A stretch of DNA of 61,882 bases from Labrenzia sp. DG1229 (GTDB lineage: Bacteria > Pseudomonadota > Alphaproteobacteria > Rhizobiales > Stappiaceae), in contig NZ_KI928916.1 of assembly GCF_000521215.1 (NCBI RefSeq), positions 207,217 through 269,098 on the forward strand. Reading direction: 5' to 3'. The notes beneath the pieces are model-generated. The model was not told the origin of the DNA. It was given only the letters and a program-made list of their open reading frames with translations, and searched no databases. A program made the position numbers and the translations under genes. Of this stretch, positions 10,918 to 17,687 are shown piece after piece. Numbering within the stretch: the first letter of the stretch is position 1; each line of letters opens with the position of its first letter.

Positions 10918-11785
10918 CGCGGATCTTGTTCTCGCTGTAAGGTTCCTTGTCGTGAGGGGGGAAACCGACAGTTCTGGCTTCTTCCTTGATGACCTTGGCT
11001 TTCTTGGTCGGATCAGACGGATCTGGTTTGCTGTCATTGTCGACCTTTGACATATCGAGTTCGCCATCTGCGGCATGTTGCGAGTGGATCAACTCATGGG
11101 CGAGACCGATTTCCGGAGGGCGTGTTTTCCAGGCTTCGTCCGAGCCGAGAGTGGTCCGGTTCGGATTGTAATGCACAGTGGTATCGCAGCCGGATCCCGG
11201 CTTGCCGCTGGAATCGAGTTTGCCGTTGCTGTCGAAGCCGGTGACCTTGTTGCCGCCGGAGGTTTCCTTGATCGTGATCGTCTTGCCGGACTTGTGGAGA
11301 TCGTTCAGCAGCTTTGCCCCGGACGGCGTCTGGGCAATCTTGGCCAATGCCTGAACGGTTTTTTCCCGGAATTCCTCCGTACCCTCGATCTTGATAGAAG
11401 GCCCGACATTGGTTGTGCCGACGGGGCCGGGCCCGGCCGCTGCTCCACCGCCTGCGCCGCCACCGGCTCCGCCGCCGGCACTCATGCCGATAAGCACCCG
11501 TGGGTACCCGGTGACGATGGAACCGGCTTTCAATGTCAGGTCCGTCATCCGCGCGGCGGGCAGTTTTTCCACCAGTACATTCCAGGCGCCGGTCACGATC
11601 GGATCGCCACCAATCGGGGGAGGCGGGCCGACACAGACGCACAGATCGGTCACACGTGCCTGCGGTGACATCCCGGTTATGACGGTCCAGGCACCTTTCC
11701 ACACAATGGGGGCGGGAACGCCCATGCACATCGGGCAAGTATGCATATCGAAAATAATGCGCGCTGCTGGAAACTTCATGGACAA
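10877..11785 (-). CDS. PAAR-domain protein with C-terminal M91 (NleD-like) zinc metallopeptidase; probable type VI secretion effector
   Basis: Residues 1 to about 98 form a PAAR domain (begins MSMKFPAARIIFDMHTCPMC and contains VTDLCVCVGPPPPI). This is the conical tip that caps the VgrG spike of a type VI secretion system. A Gly/Ala linker (GGGAGGGAGGG) follows at about residues 103-120. The remainder is a toxin domain with the zinc motif HELIHSQH (HExxH), upstream GCDTTVHYNPN, and downstream EEARTVGFPPHDKEPYSENK. This is the arrangement of M91 peptidases such as the enteropathogen effector NleD. No T6SS structural genes are in the window, so this would be an orphan effector island. The substrate is unknown. 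The next gene overlaps its 3-prime end. Confidence 0.9.
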   Translation of the reverse strand: MSMKFPAARIIFDMHTCPMCMGVPAPIVWKGAWTVITGMSPQARVTDLCVCVGPPPPIGGDPIVTGAWNVLVEKLPAARMTDLTLKAGSIVTGYPRVLIGMSAGGGAGGGAGGGAAAGPGPVGTTNVGPSIKIEGTEEFREKTVQALAKIAQTPSGAKLLNDLHKSGKTITIKETSGGNKVTGFDSNGKLDSSGKPGSGCDTTVHYNPNRTTLGSDEAWKTRPPEIGLAHELIHSQHAADGELDMSKVDNDSKPDPSDPTKKAKVIKEEARTVGFPPHDKEPYSENKIRDEWDPKQPQRPYY

Positions 11786-11911
11786 ACCAGTTCTTGAGAA
11801 TATCTTGCGAAAATTTTCGGCTGTCCCGCCCGTTTAGTCAATGCCGCTGCGTCACACTTTGCGCGGTTGTCATTTTCTGCAGGTGGTGACGGTCTTTTTG
11901 ACCGCATTCGC

Positions 11912-13402
11912 CTACTTCGAAGTCGTGAATTCGTTTGCTTCCAGTCTAGTGAGTCTGTGCCGGAGAACCAGCATCGCGCAGGTCGGTACGATCGTCAGCG
12001 CGGCGTTAATGTAAAAAATCGCTGCCCCGGATCGGGCAACCGCCTCGGCGGAGACAAGCGTGGTGTCGCCCGCGCTTACCAGCCCGGTCATTACTGCGAT
12101 CAGCCCGGTCAATCCGCCGCCGATAGCGATACCGGCAGACGACAGCGTTGGCAAAATGCTCGATACGAGATCCTGTTCCCGGTTGCCGGCGGAGTACATC
12201 AAAGACCGAAGCAGGATCTGGTTGCTCAGTCCGTGACCGGCGCCGGTGACAATGGCTGCAAAGGCAAAGGTTGGCAGTGAAGCCATCTCAATCGATGCTG
12301 CCGTCATCACCATTCCCGCAACGATCAGAAGCGGACCGAGCACAAGGTAGTTGAGTTCTCTTCGTCTTGTGGGGGCCTTCGACGAGACCCAGGCGAAAAA
12401 GGACCAGGAAAAGGCGAGACCGGCGGCGACATAACTTGCCTGTGTGACGCTCAGGTCCCAGTAGACCTGACCAAATGTCGTGATGAAAACGGCACGGACG
12501 GCAGCCGAGACCGAGATCAGAAACACGATCCAGGTGCCCAGACCAATGACCGTCCGTGCCTTGAAGGCACTGAGCGGAAACAGGCGCTGAACGCTGACGC
12601 GATCGATTTTCAACAACAACGCTGCTGCGATCAATCCTGTCAGGATCGTCGCAGCGAGCGGCAATGGCCGGTGGACTTCACCGATCATTGTCAAAAGAAG
12701 AATGCTGGCAATGAGAAGGATGAAACGCAACACCATCCTGTCACCGCCGCTTCGACCGGTTTCAGCAGCTTCGTCCGGATTCGCGCGAGACCGGGCAGGC
12801 AATGCTGAATTCATCAGCAGGAACAGCAGGACAGTCAGCGGAATGTTGATCAGGAAAGCGGCGCGCCAGGACCAGAGTTCCGTGAGCAATCCTGCGGATA
12901 CAGGGCCGATGCCGGCGGCCAGGGCCCAGACACCGGCCAGCATCGCAAACACACGCGGAGCAATATTGTCCGGAAACAGATCCGGGATCAGTGAATAACA
13001 GAGCGCGACAATCATGCCTTCGCCAAAGCCCTGCACGGCGCGCCCGGCGATCAGGCCCTCCAGAGAGGTGCTCAAGCCTGCCAGGACAGAGCCGCCTGCA
13101 AGGAGGGATGTTGCCACCATGAACGGCAGCCTGGCTCCCAGCCGGACCTTTGTTGCACCTGTCAGGCACCCGGCCAGGATGGCCATCATTTCAAAAGAAC
13201 TGAAAACCCAGAATGCCCTGTTCTGCCCTCCGAGTTCCCGAATGATGTCCGGCAGAACGGCTGTCGTCACGAAACCGTTCAATGCATGGGAGCCGACGCC
13301 AAGGATGAGTGCAATCGTACCGGCAATCCTGTCGGGCGAGAACATTGCAGCATGGACTGTATTTCCGGTTGCAGGCGATTGCGCTGGTAAACTGACAGAC
13401 AT
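11912..13402 (-). CDS. MFS transporter, DHA2/EmrB-QacA-like drug exporter
   Basis: The 496-residue protein has about 14 hydrophobic segments. It carries motif A-like TGATKVRLGARLPFM after helix 2, AGRAVQGFGEGMIVALCYSL (motif B region) and GIGPVSAGLLTELWSWRAAF, which is motif C (antiporter signature) of drug:H+ antiporters. Such proteins export amphipathic drugs or metabolites across the inner membrane using the proton gradient. The substrate cannot be told from sequence. A 7-bp inverted repeat sits 15 bp before the start codon, suggesting repression by an unlinked regulator. It is 126 bp downstream of the effector gene on the same strand, but that gap and its own operator suggest a separate unit. 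Confidence 0.9.
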   Translation of the reverse strand: MSVSLPAQSPATGNTVHAAMFSPDRIAGTIALILGVGSHALNGFVTTAVLPDIIRELGGQNRAFWVFSSFEMMAILAGCLTGATKVRLGARLPFMVATSLLAGGSVLAGLSTSLEGLIAGRAVQGFGEGMIVALCYSLIPDLFPDNIAPRVFAMLAGVWALAAGIGPVSAGLLTELWSWRAAFLINIPLTVLLFLLMNSALPARSRANPDEAAETGRSGGDRMVLRFILLIASILLLTMIGEVHRPLPLAATILTGLIAAALLLKIDRVSVQRLFPLSAFKARTVIGLGTWIVFLISVSAAVRAVFITTFGQVYWDLSVTQASYVAAGLAFSWSFFAWVSSKAPTRRRELNYLVLGPLLIVAGMVMTAASIEMASLPTFAFAAIVTGAGHGLSNQILLRSLMYSAGNREQDLVSSILPTLSSAGIAIGGGLTGLIAVMTGLVSAGDTTLVSAEAVARSGAAIFYINAALTIVPTCAMLVLRHRLTRLEANEFTTSK

Positions 13403-13416
13403 GGTGGCCTCAATAA

Positions 13417-13434
13417 AGAAAGAATTATCTTTCT
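13417..13434. promoter_or_regulatory. Inverted repeat upstream of MFS gene (candidate operator)
   Basis: AGAAAGA and TCTTTCT are perfect 7-bp arms around ATTA, placed 15 bp before the MFS start codon in an AT-rich spacer. Position and symmetry fit a repressor site; the binding protein is unknown. Confidence 0.5.
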
Positions 13435-13475
13435 ATATTAGGTCATCATATAAAGAAAGCATTTTATTATTTTAT

Positions 13476-14039
13476 TCAGATCGACGCGGTGCCTGCCACA
13501 AGAGACAGGAATTCGGGAGGGACAGTATCTACAAGCCAGACACCATTGGCCGTGCAGTAGAATTTGTGCCTGTTTCGAGCCATCTTCCCGGCTGATACAT
13601 TGAGGACTATCGGGTTTCCGTGACGTTTTCCGACCATTTTGGCCGTCGCCGGATCACCTGACAAATGGACGTGGTGTCTGTTCATCGGCTTCAGACCGTC
13701 CTGCATGATTGAATTCAGATACCGCTCCGCCGTCCCATGAAACAGAAAATCCGGTGGAACCATCGGAAGCAAGCCGAGATCGACTTCAATCGAGTGTCCT
13801 TGCCTGGCACGGATGGACTGACCGTCATCGGAAAACTCGAAGCGTTTCTTGTCATTGCGGGCGACGACTTCCTCCAGCCGCTTCAGGTCGCATGCGATGC
13901 CTTTTTCACCAAGTGCGCTCAGGAGAGCGGTGACGTCGGTCCAACCGGCTTCCGACAGCTTAAGTCCGGCGTCTTCGGGGCAGTGCCGCAGCCAGAATGA
14001 CAACTGCTTGGAAATCTTCTTGTCGTTTGTCATTTTCAT
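13476..14039 (-). CDS. kptA: RNA 2'-phosphotransferase (KptA/Tpt1 family)
   Basis: KptA/Tpt1 transfers an internal RNA 2'-phosphate to NAD+, forming ADP-ribose 1'',2''-cyclic phosphate. In fungi and plants it finishes tRNA splicing; its bacterial task is unclear. The family motifs are present in order: LSFWLRHCPEDAGLKL (Arg-His of the N-terminal lobe), SIRARQGHSIEVD (R-A-x-Q-G-H-S), LFHGTAERYLNSI, HHVHLSGD and VGKRHGNPIVL, which line the NAD+ pocket. The length of 187 aa is normal for bacterial members. It lies 136 bp downstream of the slipin gene on the same strand, but a strong terminator sits between them, so it may have its own promoter. With slipin and tRNA-like elements next door, a role in RNA repair is a reasonable inference. 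Confidence 0.95.
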   Translation of the reverse strand: MKMTNDKKISKQLSFWLRHCPEDAGLKLSEAGWTDVTALLSALGEKGIACDLKRLEEVVARNDKKRFEFSDDGQSIRARQGHSIEVDLGLLPMVPPDFLFHGTAERYLNSIMQDGLKPMNRHHVHLSGDPATAKMVGKRHGNPIVLNVSAGKMARNRHKFYCTANGVWLVDTVPPEFLSLVAGTASI

Positions 14040-14141
14040 TAATCGTTTTTGCCGAGCGATTGACCGTTCCGGCGGGGAAAAGTGTCGGTCTGGATATTGA
14101 TACTTAATGGTCCTGGAACAGGTCCGGATGATGGTTGGAAG

Positions 14142-14169
14142 GAAAACGGCGCGGGTTGCCCCGCGCCGT
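14142..14169 (-). terminator. Strong hairpin terminator after slipin gene
   Basis: On the minus strand ACGGCGCGGG pairs perfectly over 10 bp with CCCGCGCCGT around a 4-base loop (14146-14169), and TTTT follows. It begins 7 bp beyond the slipin stop codon. It would stop or reduce read-through into kptA. Confidence 0.88.
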
Positions 14170-14175
14170 CCATTC

Positions 14176-15330
14176 TTATGCCGCGCTGTCGTCGCGAAGC
14201 CTGACGAGATCGTTCATCAGGCCACCGGTGCCGTTGTGGACCGTCAGGCGATCCACCTTGCCGGCAATGGATTCCAGCGCTTCCAGTTCCTTCAACCGCA
14301 GCATGACCGGGTTTTCGGCCATGACCTTGGCGGTGTTCAAAAGCGAACGGGTTGCGTTGGTTTCTTCCCGGCGCCGGATCACGTTGGCTTCGGCCTCTTT
14401 TTCAGCCGTCACCACCTTGTTGAGGATCTCACGCATTTCGCCGGGCAGGATGACATCCTTCAGGACGATATCGTGGATCTCGACACCGATCGCAGCCATG
14501 TCCGACTTGATCCGGGCCGTGGCTTCCGCATTGACCTCGCCCTTGCGTTCGAGGATCTGGTCAAGCTTCAGTGCACCGAGCTGCTTGCGGAACACCATCT
14601 GCAGGGCCCGGTGCAGCGTGTCGGTGAAGTCCTTCACCTCCTGCGCCGCCTTGACCGGATCAGTGACGCGGAATTCCGCGGACAGGTTGATCCGGATGGT
14701 AACGCGGTCCAGGGTCAAAACTTCCTGACCAGTGACGTCAAGGCTCTGCCGCTTCAGGTCGATGAGTTTTTTGGTCATTGTGCGCCCCGCCTTCCAGAAC
14801 GCATGCAGACCTGCAGTCAAAACCCTGGTCATGACACCGTCGATGAAGAGCAGTGCCACGCCACCCTGGGTAACCGGTACGGTCTCAAACTGCTGGGTCT
14901 GGCGTGCGTCGCCGAGACGGTGCAGCAGCTTTACGGGAAGTTCCGGTTCGGACACGGTGTCAATGACAGTCCAGACCCACGGGCCGGTATCGTTCCAAAG
15001 AACAAGCCGCGCGTCTGACCCGAGCACCGCATGAACCCGGCCGTCCCGTTCAACAATAGCGACTTCGCCGGGCCTGGTCCGAATGACTGTCAGGTGCTTT
15101 TCAGCCACATCGGGAAGCTTGTCGAAAAGCGCTTTCTCGTAACCGGACCGGAACTCGGGCATCGTCATAGAATGACGTTCGATCACCAGTGTGCCACGTC
15201 CATTTTTCAGGCTGTGCACACCCGGTTCCAGTATGCCCTGGAGCTCACCGTTTACGAGGTGAAGTGCCCGTTCGTTTTCGGAAATTACCACGCGGGTTCG
15301 CCCGCGGATCTTGTCGAGAATAGTCATCAT
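14176..15330 (-). CDS. Slipin (SPFH/band 7 family protein)
   Basis: The 384-residue protein has an N-terminal beta-rich segment with no obvious long membrane helix. The SPFH/band-7 domain follows (TKKLIDLKRQSLDVTGQEVL, then TLDRVTIRINLSAEFRVTDP), and then a charged helical region (TAEKEAEANVIRRREETNAT) for oligomerisation. This long slipin subtype is known from bacterial RNA-repair gene clusters with RtcB-type ligases; no rtcB is in this window. The start at 15330 is set by a textbook Shine-Dalgarno, GGAAGGAG, seven bases before ATG-ATG. The transcript would begin well upstream and pass through the tRNA-like elements at 15734-15949. kptA follows beyond a terminator. The work done by slipins in RNA repair is unknown. 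Confidence 0.92.
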   Translation of the reverse strand: MMTILDKIRGRTRVVISENERALHLVNGELQGILEPGVHSLKNGRGTLVIERHSMTMPEFRSGYEKALFDKLPDVAEKHLTVIRTRPGEVAIVERDGRVHAVLGSDARLVLWNDTGPWVWTVIDTVSEPELPVKLLHRLGDARQTQQFETVPVTQGGVALLFIDGVMTRVLTAGLHAFWKAGRTMTKKLIDLKRQSLDVTGQEVLTLDRVTIRINLSAEFRVTDPVKAAQEVKDFTDTLHRALQMVFRKQLGALKLDQILERKGEVNAEATARIKSDMAAIGVEIHDIVLKDVILPGEMREILNKVVTAEKEAEANVIRRREETNATRSLLNTAKVMAENPVMLRLKELEALESIAGKVDRLTVHNGTGGLMNDLVRLRDDSAA

Positions 15331-15733
15331 TTCAATACTCCTTCCATAGCGCCAGGGCACCTGGCTGTCCTTTCTTCGGTTATGTTCGGTTTGGGGTTGA
15401 TGAAATCCGGAATAGCGGTTTGGCATTCCGGGATGAAAAACAATGTGTTGTACGACCCTGGACGGAAGACGGTTTCCGTCTGCGAGGTCGCTCGAGTGTT
15501 TGGGCTTAGAGACCTGAAGAGAGCACGAGAGCTCCCGGCGGGTTCAATTCCAGTGGGTCTTGCGGCGAAGGGACAGGGCTGGGCCGTTCGAAAACAGCCC
15601 GTTCCGGCACCTCCGCGGCGCGAACTTGAAAATCGACCGGGCCGGAGCACCTGGCATCGGCACGCCCGTCAGTTTGCCGAAGGCACAAAGACGGCGCCTG
15701 CGTCTGCAAGATCTCTTCAGATCCCTTGTTTAA
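15331..15733 (-). other. Structured leader between the tRNA-like elements and slipin
   Basis: About 400 bp without a credible gene. A plus-strand open frame crosses it but is antisense, has no ribosome binding site and looks random. On the minus strand the segment is rich in potential hairpins, for example GGGCTGT/ACGGCCC around a loop with TTCGA at about 15586-15605. The leader ends with the GGAAGGAG box of slipin. If transcription starts upstream of the tRNA-like elements, this is a long 5-prime untranslated region. Confidence 0.45.
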
Positions 15734-15800
15734 ACAGCACCACAAGCTGTCGCCCCCAATGGGGAGCAGAACCGGGAGTCGAACCCGAACGCTAAGCGTT
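15734..15800 (-). ncRNA. Partial tRNA-like element 3 (detached T-arm with flanking hairpins)
   Basis: Reading the minus strand, three or four small stem-loops follow the two fuller tRNA-like units. First is AACGC-TTA-GCGTT (15788-15800). Then a T-arm, TCGGG-TTCGACT-CCCGG, with the canonical TTCGA loop (15772-15788). Then CCCC-ATT-GGGG (15754-15764). Last is ACAGC-TTGTGGT-GCTGT (15734-15750), a 5-bp stem with 7-base loop that has U33 and a GTG triplet in the anticodon position, as in tRNA-His. The order (T-arm before anticodon-like arm) is not that of a tRNA, so this is a rearranged or decayed module. Transcription is not shown. Confidence 0.45.
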
Positions 15801-15803
15801 TAC

Positions 15804-15877
15804 CTTTAGGAGCGGGAATCGAACCCGCGACTTTCGGGTTAACGGCCCGATGCTCTACCTAACTGAGCTATCCTTAG
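15804..15877 (-). ncRNA. Degenerate tRNA-like element 2 (GTT anticodon, Asn-like)
   Basis: The minus strand folds into a full cloverleaf. The D-arm GCTC/GAGC is at 15852-15868. The anticodon arm TCGGG-CCGTTAA-CCCGA (15834-15850) has a GTT triplet in the anticodon position. The T-arm GCGGG-TTCGATT-CCCGC (15812-15828) is perfect. The acceptor CTAAGGA versus TCCTAAAG has only about six good pairs with a mismatch and a bulge. Position 33 is C where functional tRNAs have U, and no CCA is encoded. It abuts element 1 without a spacer and shares its D-arm and anticodon stem, so the two look like tandem duplicates. It is probably not a translating tRNA; a decoy, processing or sensor role is speculation. 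Confidence 0.7.
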
Positions 15878-15949
15878 TTACATGACAGGAGTCGAACCTG
15901 TGACCCTCGGGCAACACACCCGATGCTCTACCAACTGAGCTACACGTAC
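15878..15949 (-). ncRNA. Degenerate tRNA-like element 1 (anticodon loop TGTGTTG)
   Basis: The minus strand folds as a cloverleaf. The acceptor GTACGTG pairs with CATGTAAC if one A bulges. The D-arm is at 15925-15940 and the anticodon arm TCGGG-TGTGTTG-CCCGA at 15907-15923. The five-base variable loop is GGGTC and the T-arm ACAGG-TTCGACT-CCTGT is at 15885-15901. The seven-base anticodon loop has G at position 33, whereas functional tRNAs have U. The triplet in the anticodon position is TGT (Thr-like), which does not fit an otherwise Asn/Asp-like body. It is the first element of the array upstream of slipin. Confidence 0.7.
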
Positions 15950-16144
15950 TGGTGCCTGATCCATCAGAGCAGTATCCGTACATGAACGCGGCAGGGCCGG
16001 ATCATGCGAGTGGCAAAAATAGCCGAACAGTTAATATCTGCGCCAATCTTGTGACCAGTGGTGGGGGTCATACCGCAATGATGGGTTTGTCTGCAAGAGG
16101 CAAATCATGTATGTGGCCAAAGTGGTACTTTTGTGTCACTATAT

Positions 16145-16160
16145 GTTGTATTTTCACAAC
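16145..16160. promoter_or_regulatory. Small inverted repeat upstream of the tRNA-like array
   Basis: GTTGT and ACAAC flank six bases in an AT-rich patch about 200 bp upstream of the tRNA-like array and 160 bp upstream of the SnoaL-like gene on the other strand. It may belong to a divergent promoter region. I looked here for a sigma-54 promoter (GG-N10-GC) on the minus strand and did not find one. Confidence 0.25.
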
Positions 16161-16317
16161 TTAACCATCTTGCGGCGTTCAGGCCGGTTTTGAACAAACA
16201 TGCTACGGGCGTCGTGCGGAACCTGTTTGCAAACCAGTGAGACCCGTTTCCCTTGCGCAATTTCAAGGCGAAAGGCAAACTCGCCGCAGAGTTGCGAACC
16301 AATCCGTGCGAGTTGTC

Positions 16318-16768
16318 ATGCCAAACAAACAGTCCCGCTTTCTGATCGACACCTATTTTGCCGCATTCAATGCCGGTGACACCAAGAAGATGGAAAGCCT
16401 CGTTACGGAAGATCTCATTCATGAGGTCAATCAGGGTGAGCGACGGGTCGGCAAGGACAAGTTCTGGTCGTTCAATGTTCACATGTCGCGATGCTACAAG
16501 GAGCGCCTTTCCGATATTGTCCTTTTCGTCAATGAAGAAGGAACACGCGCAGCAGCTGAATTCATTGTTCACGGCACCTATATCAACACGGACGAGGACC
16601 TTGCCTCCGGCACATGGCCAGACCTACGATCTTCCGGTGGGAAGTTTCTTTGAAATCCGCGACGGGCGGATCGCCCGCATCACCACTTACTACAACCTTC
16701 AGAACTGGATCGATCAGGTAAAGTCTGCAGAAGAAGGTGAAACGGGTGACCTGACCGGGGAAACCTAA
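16318..16768 (+). pseudogene. SnoaL-like/NTF2-fold polyketide cyclase-type protein, broken by a +1 frameshift near 16600
   Basis: The first frame gives MPNKQSRFLIDTYFAAFNAG through AAAEFIVHGTYINTDED. The next frame continues with LPPAHGQTYDLPVGSFFEIR and DGRIARITTYYNLQNWI, stopping at 16768. Joined, these make a normal about 150-residue SnoaL-like domain of the cone-shaped alpha+beta barrel (NTF2) fold, a family of small isomerases, cyclases and unknown enzymes. A single surplus base around 16598-16602 explains the break. Nothing in the sequence shows the substrate. It lies between the RNA-repair-like island (divergent) and the enoyl-CoA hydratase (convergent). Confidence 0.8.
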
Positions 16769-16814
16769 GGGCGAGACGCCGTCAGCCCCAGCCAGTCCGT
16801 CCGTCGTTTCGTGT

Positions 16815-17600
16815 TCAACCGTAGTCGGGTGATCTGCGCTCGATCCAGGCATTCAATCCTTCATGAACGTCCGGTGTCGCTGCCATGCGGGCAAATTGCT
16901 CGCACTCGATCGACAGACCTTCCGTGATGCTCGTATTCAATCCGCGCGTGACCGCTGAAATGATCCGTGCGGCGGCGTGGGGCGAGTGCCGCAATATGCG
17001 TCCGGCAAGGTCGAAGGCCGCCTCGAGCACCTTGTCTGGTGAAACAACAAGATTGACCAATCCAAGCTCATAGGCTCTCGTCGCCGTGAAGCTGTCTCCG
17101 GTCAGAAGAAGTTCAAGCGCGCGTTTGCGCCCGGCCAGGCGCGGCAACCGCTGGGTTCCGCCGAAGGTCGGCGGAATGCCTATATTGATTTCCGGCTTCG
17201 CAAACAGCGCGTCCCTGCTGGCAACAGCCAGATGGACAGCTTCGGTGATTTCGCAACCGCCGCCATAGGCAAGTCCGTTGACTGCGGCAATGATCGGTTT
17301 TGGAAAAGCTTCGAGGCGGCCTGTCATCAGCTGTCCGCGCTGGCAGAAATCACGAACCGCAATGTCCGGTCCGGCGTCAATACTGCGGGCAAATTCGTGG
17401 ATGTCACCCCCGGCGGAAAAGGCCCTGTTGCCGGCTCCTGTTATCACGATGGCCCGAATGCCGACGTTTCGTTCAATCTCATCGAGATAGTGAAGGACGA
17501 GATCATTGGTAGCGTAATTGAGCGCGTTGAGTCTTTCGGGCCGGTTGATCGTCAAGAGCGCTATGGCACCGCGTTGATCGAATAGAACGGTATCGGTCAT
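16815..17600 (-). CDS. Enoyl-CoA hydratase/isomerase (crotonase) family protein
   Basis: Crotonase-fold enzymes act on acyl-CoA thioesters through an oxyanion hole. The 261-residue protein has the first oxyanion segment (FSAGGDIHEFA) and the second (NGLAYGGGCEITEAVHLAVA). The catalytic-loop region is KPEINIGIPPTFGGTQRLPRL, where a glutamate is in the position used by hydratases. It could hydrate enoyl-CoA in beta-oxidation or act in aromatic degradation. It is divergent from a TetR gene 88 bp away, with a near-perfect operator between them, so it is probably the repressor's target and induced by an acyl-CoA or related ligand (inference). Confidence 0.92.
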   Translation of the reverse strand: MTDTVLFDQRGAIALLTINRPERLNALNYATNDLVLHYLDEIERNVGIRAIVITGAGNRAFSAGGDIHEFARSIDAGPDIAVRDFCQRGQLMTGRLEAFPKPIIAAVNGLAYGGGCEITEAVHLAVASRDALFAKPEINIGIPPTFGGTQRLPRLAGRKRALELLLTGDSFTATRAYELGLVNLVVSPDKVLEAAFDLAGRILRHSPHAAARIISAVTRGLNTSITEGLSIECEQFARMAATPDVHEGLNAWIERRSPDYG

Positions 17601-17658
17601 TTCATCTGTTTCCTGAATTTGTATTCACGGAAAAACGTTAGCTGTGACCGCCATTGAT

Positions 17659-17680
17659 GTATATTCACTGGTGAGTATAC
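17659..17680. promoter_or_regulatory. TetR operator between enoyl-CoA hydratase and TetR genes
   Basis: GTATATTCAC and GTGAGTATAC are inverted copies (9 of 10 matching) around TG. The site ends 7 bp before the TetR start and lies 58 bp upstream of the hydratase start, where it could control both divergent genes. Confidence 0.75.
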
Positions 17681-17687
17681 TTATGAG

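Noticed and set aside
15031..15795. Plus-strand open frame across the slipin start and leader
   Set aside because: It is antisense to slipin and the leader, lacks a ribosome binding site and has no protein-like features.
15804..15949. Reading the two elements as normal tRNA genes (Thr-TGT and Asn-GTT)
   Set aside because: Neither has U33, acceptors are bulged or mismatched, CCA is not encoded, and the two share an anticodon stem. They are better called tRNA-like.
15734..15949. Two-piece (permuted) tmRNA, as in many alphaproteobacteria
   Set aside because: A T-arm and an acceptor-like stem in permuted order are present, but I find no tag reading frame resembling an AANDN...LAA peptide in any nearby frame.
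15950..16320. Sigma-54 promoter (RtcR-type control) upstream of the array
   Set aside because: No GG-N10-GC match on the minus strand; the closest candidates have wrong spacing or wrong -12 bases.
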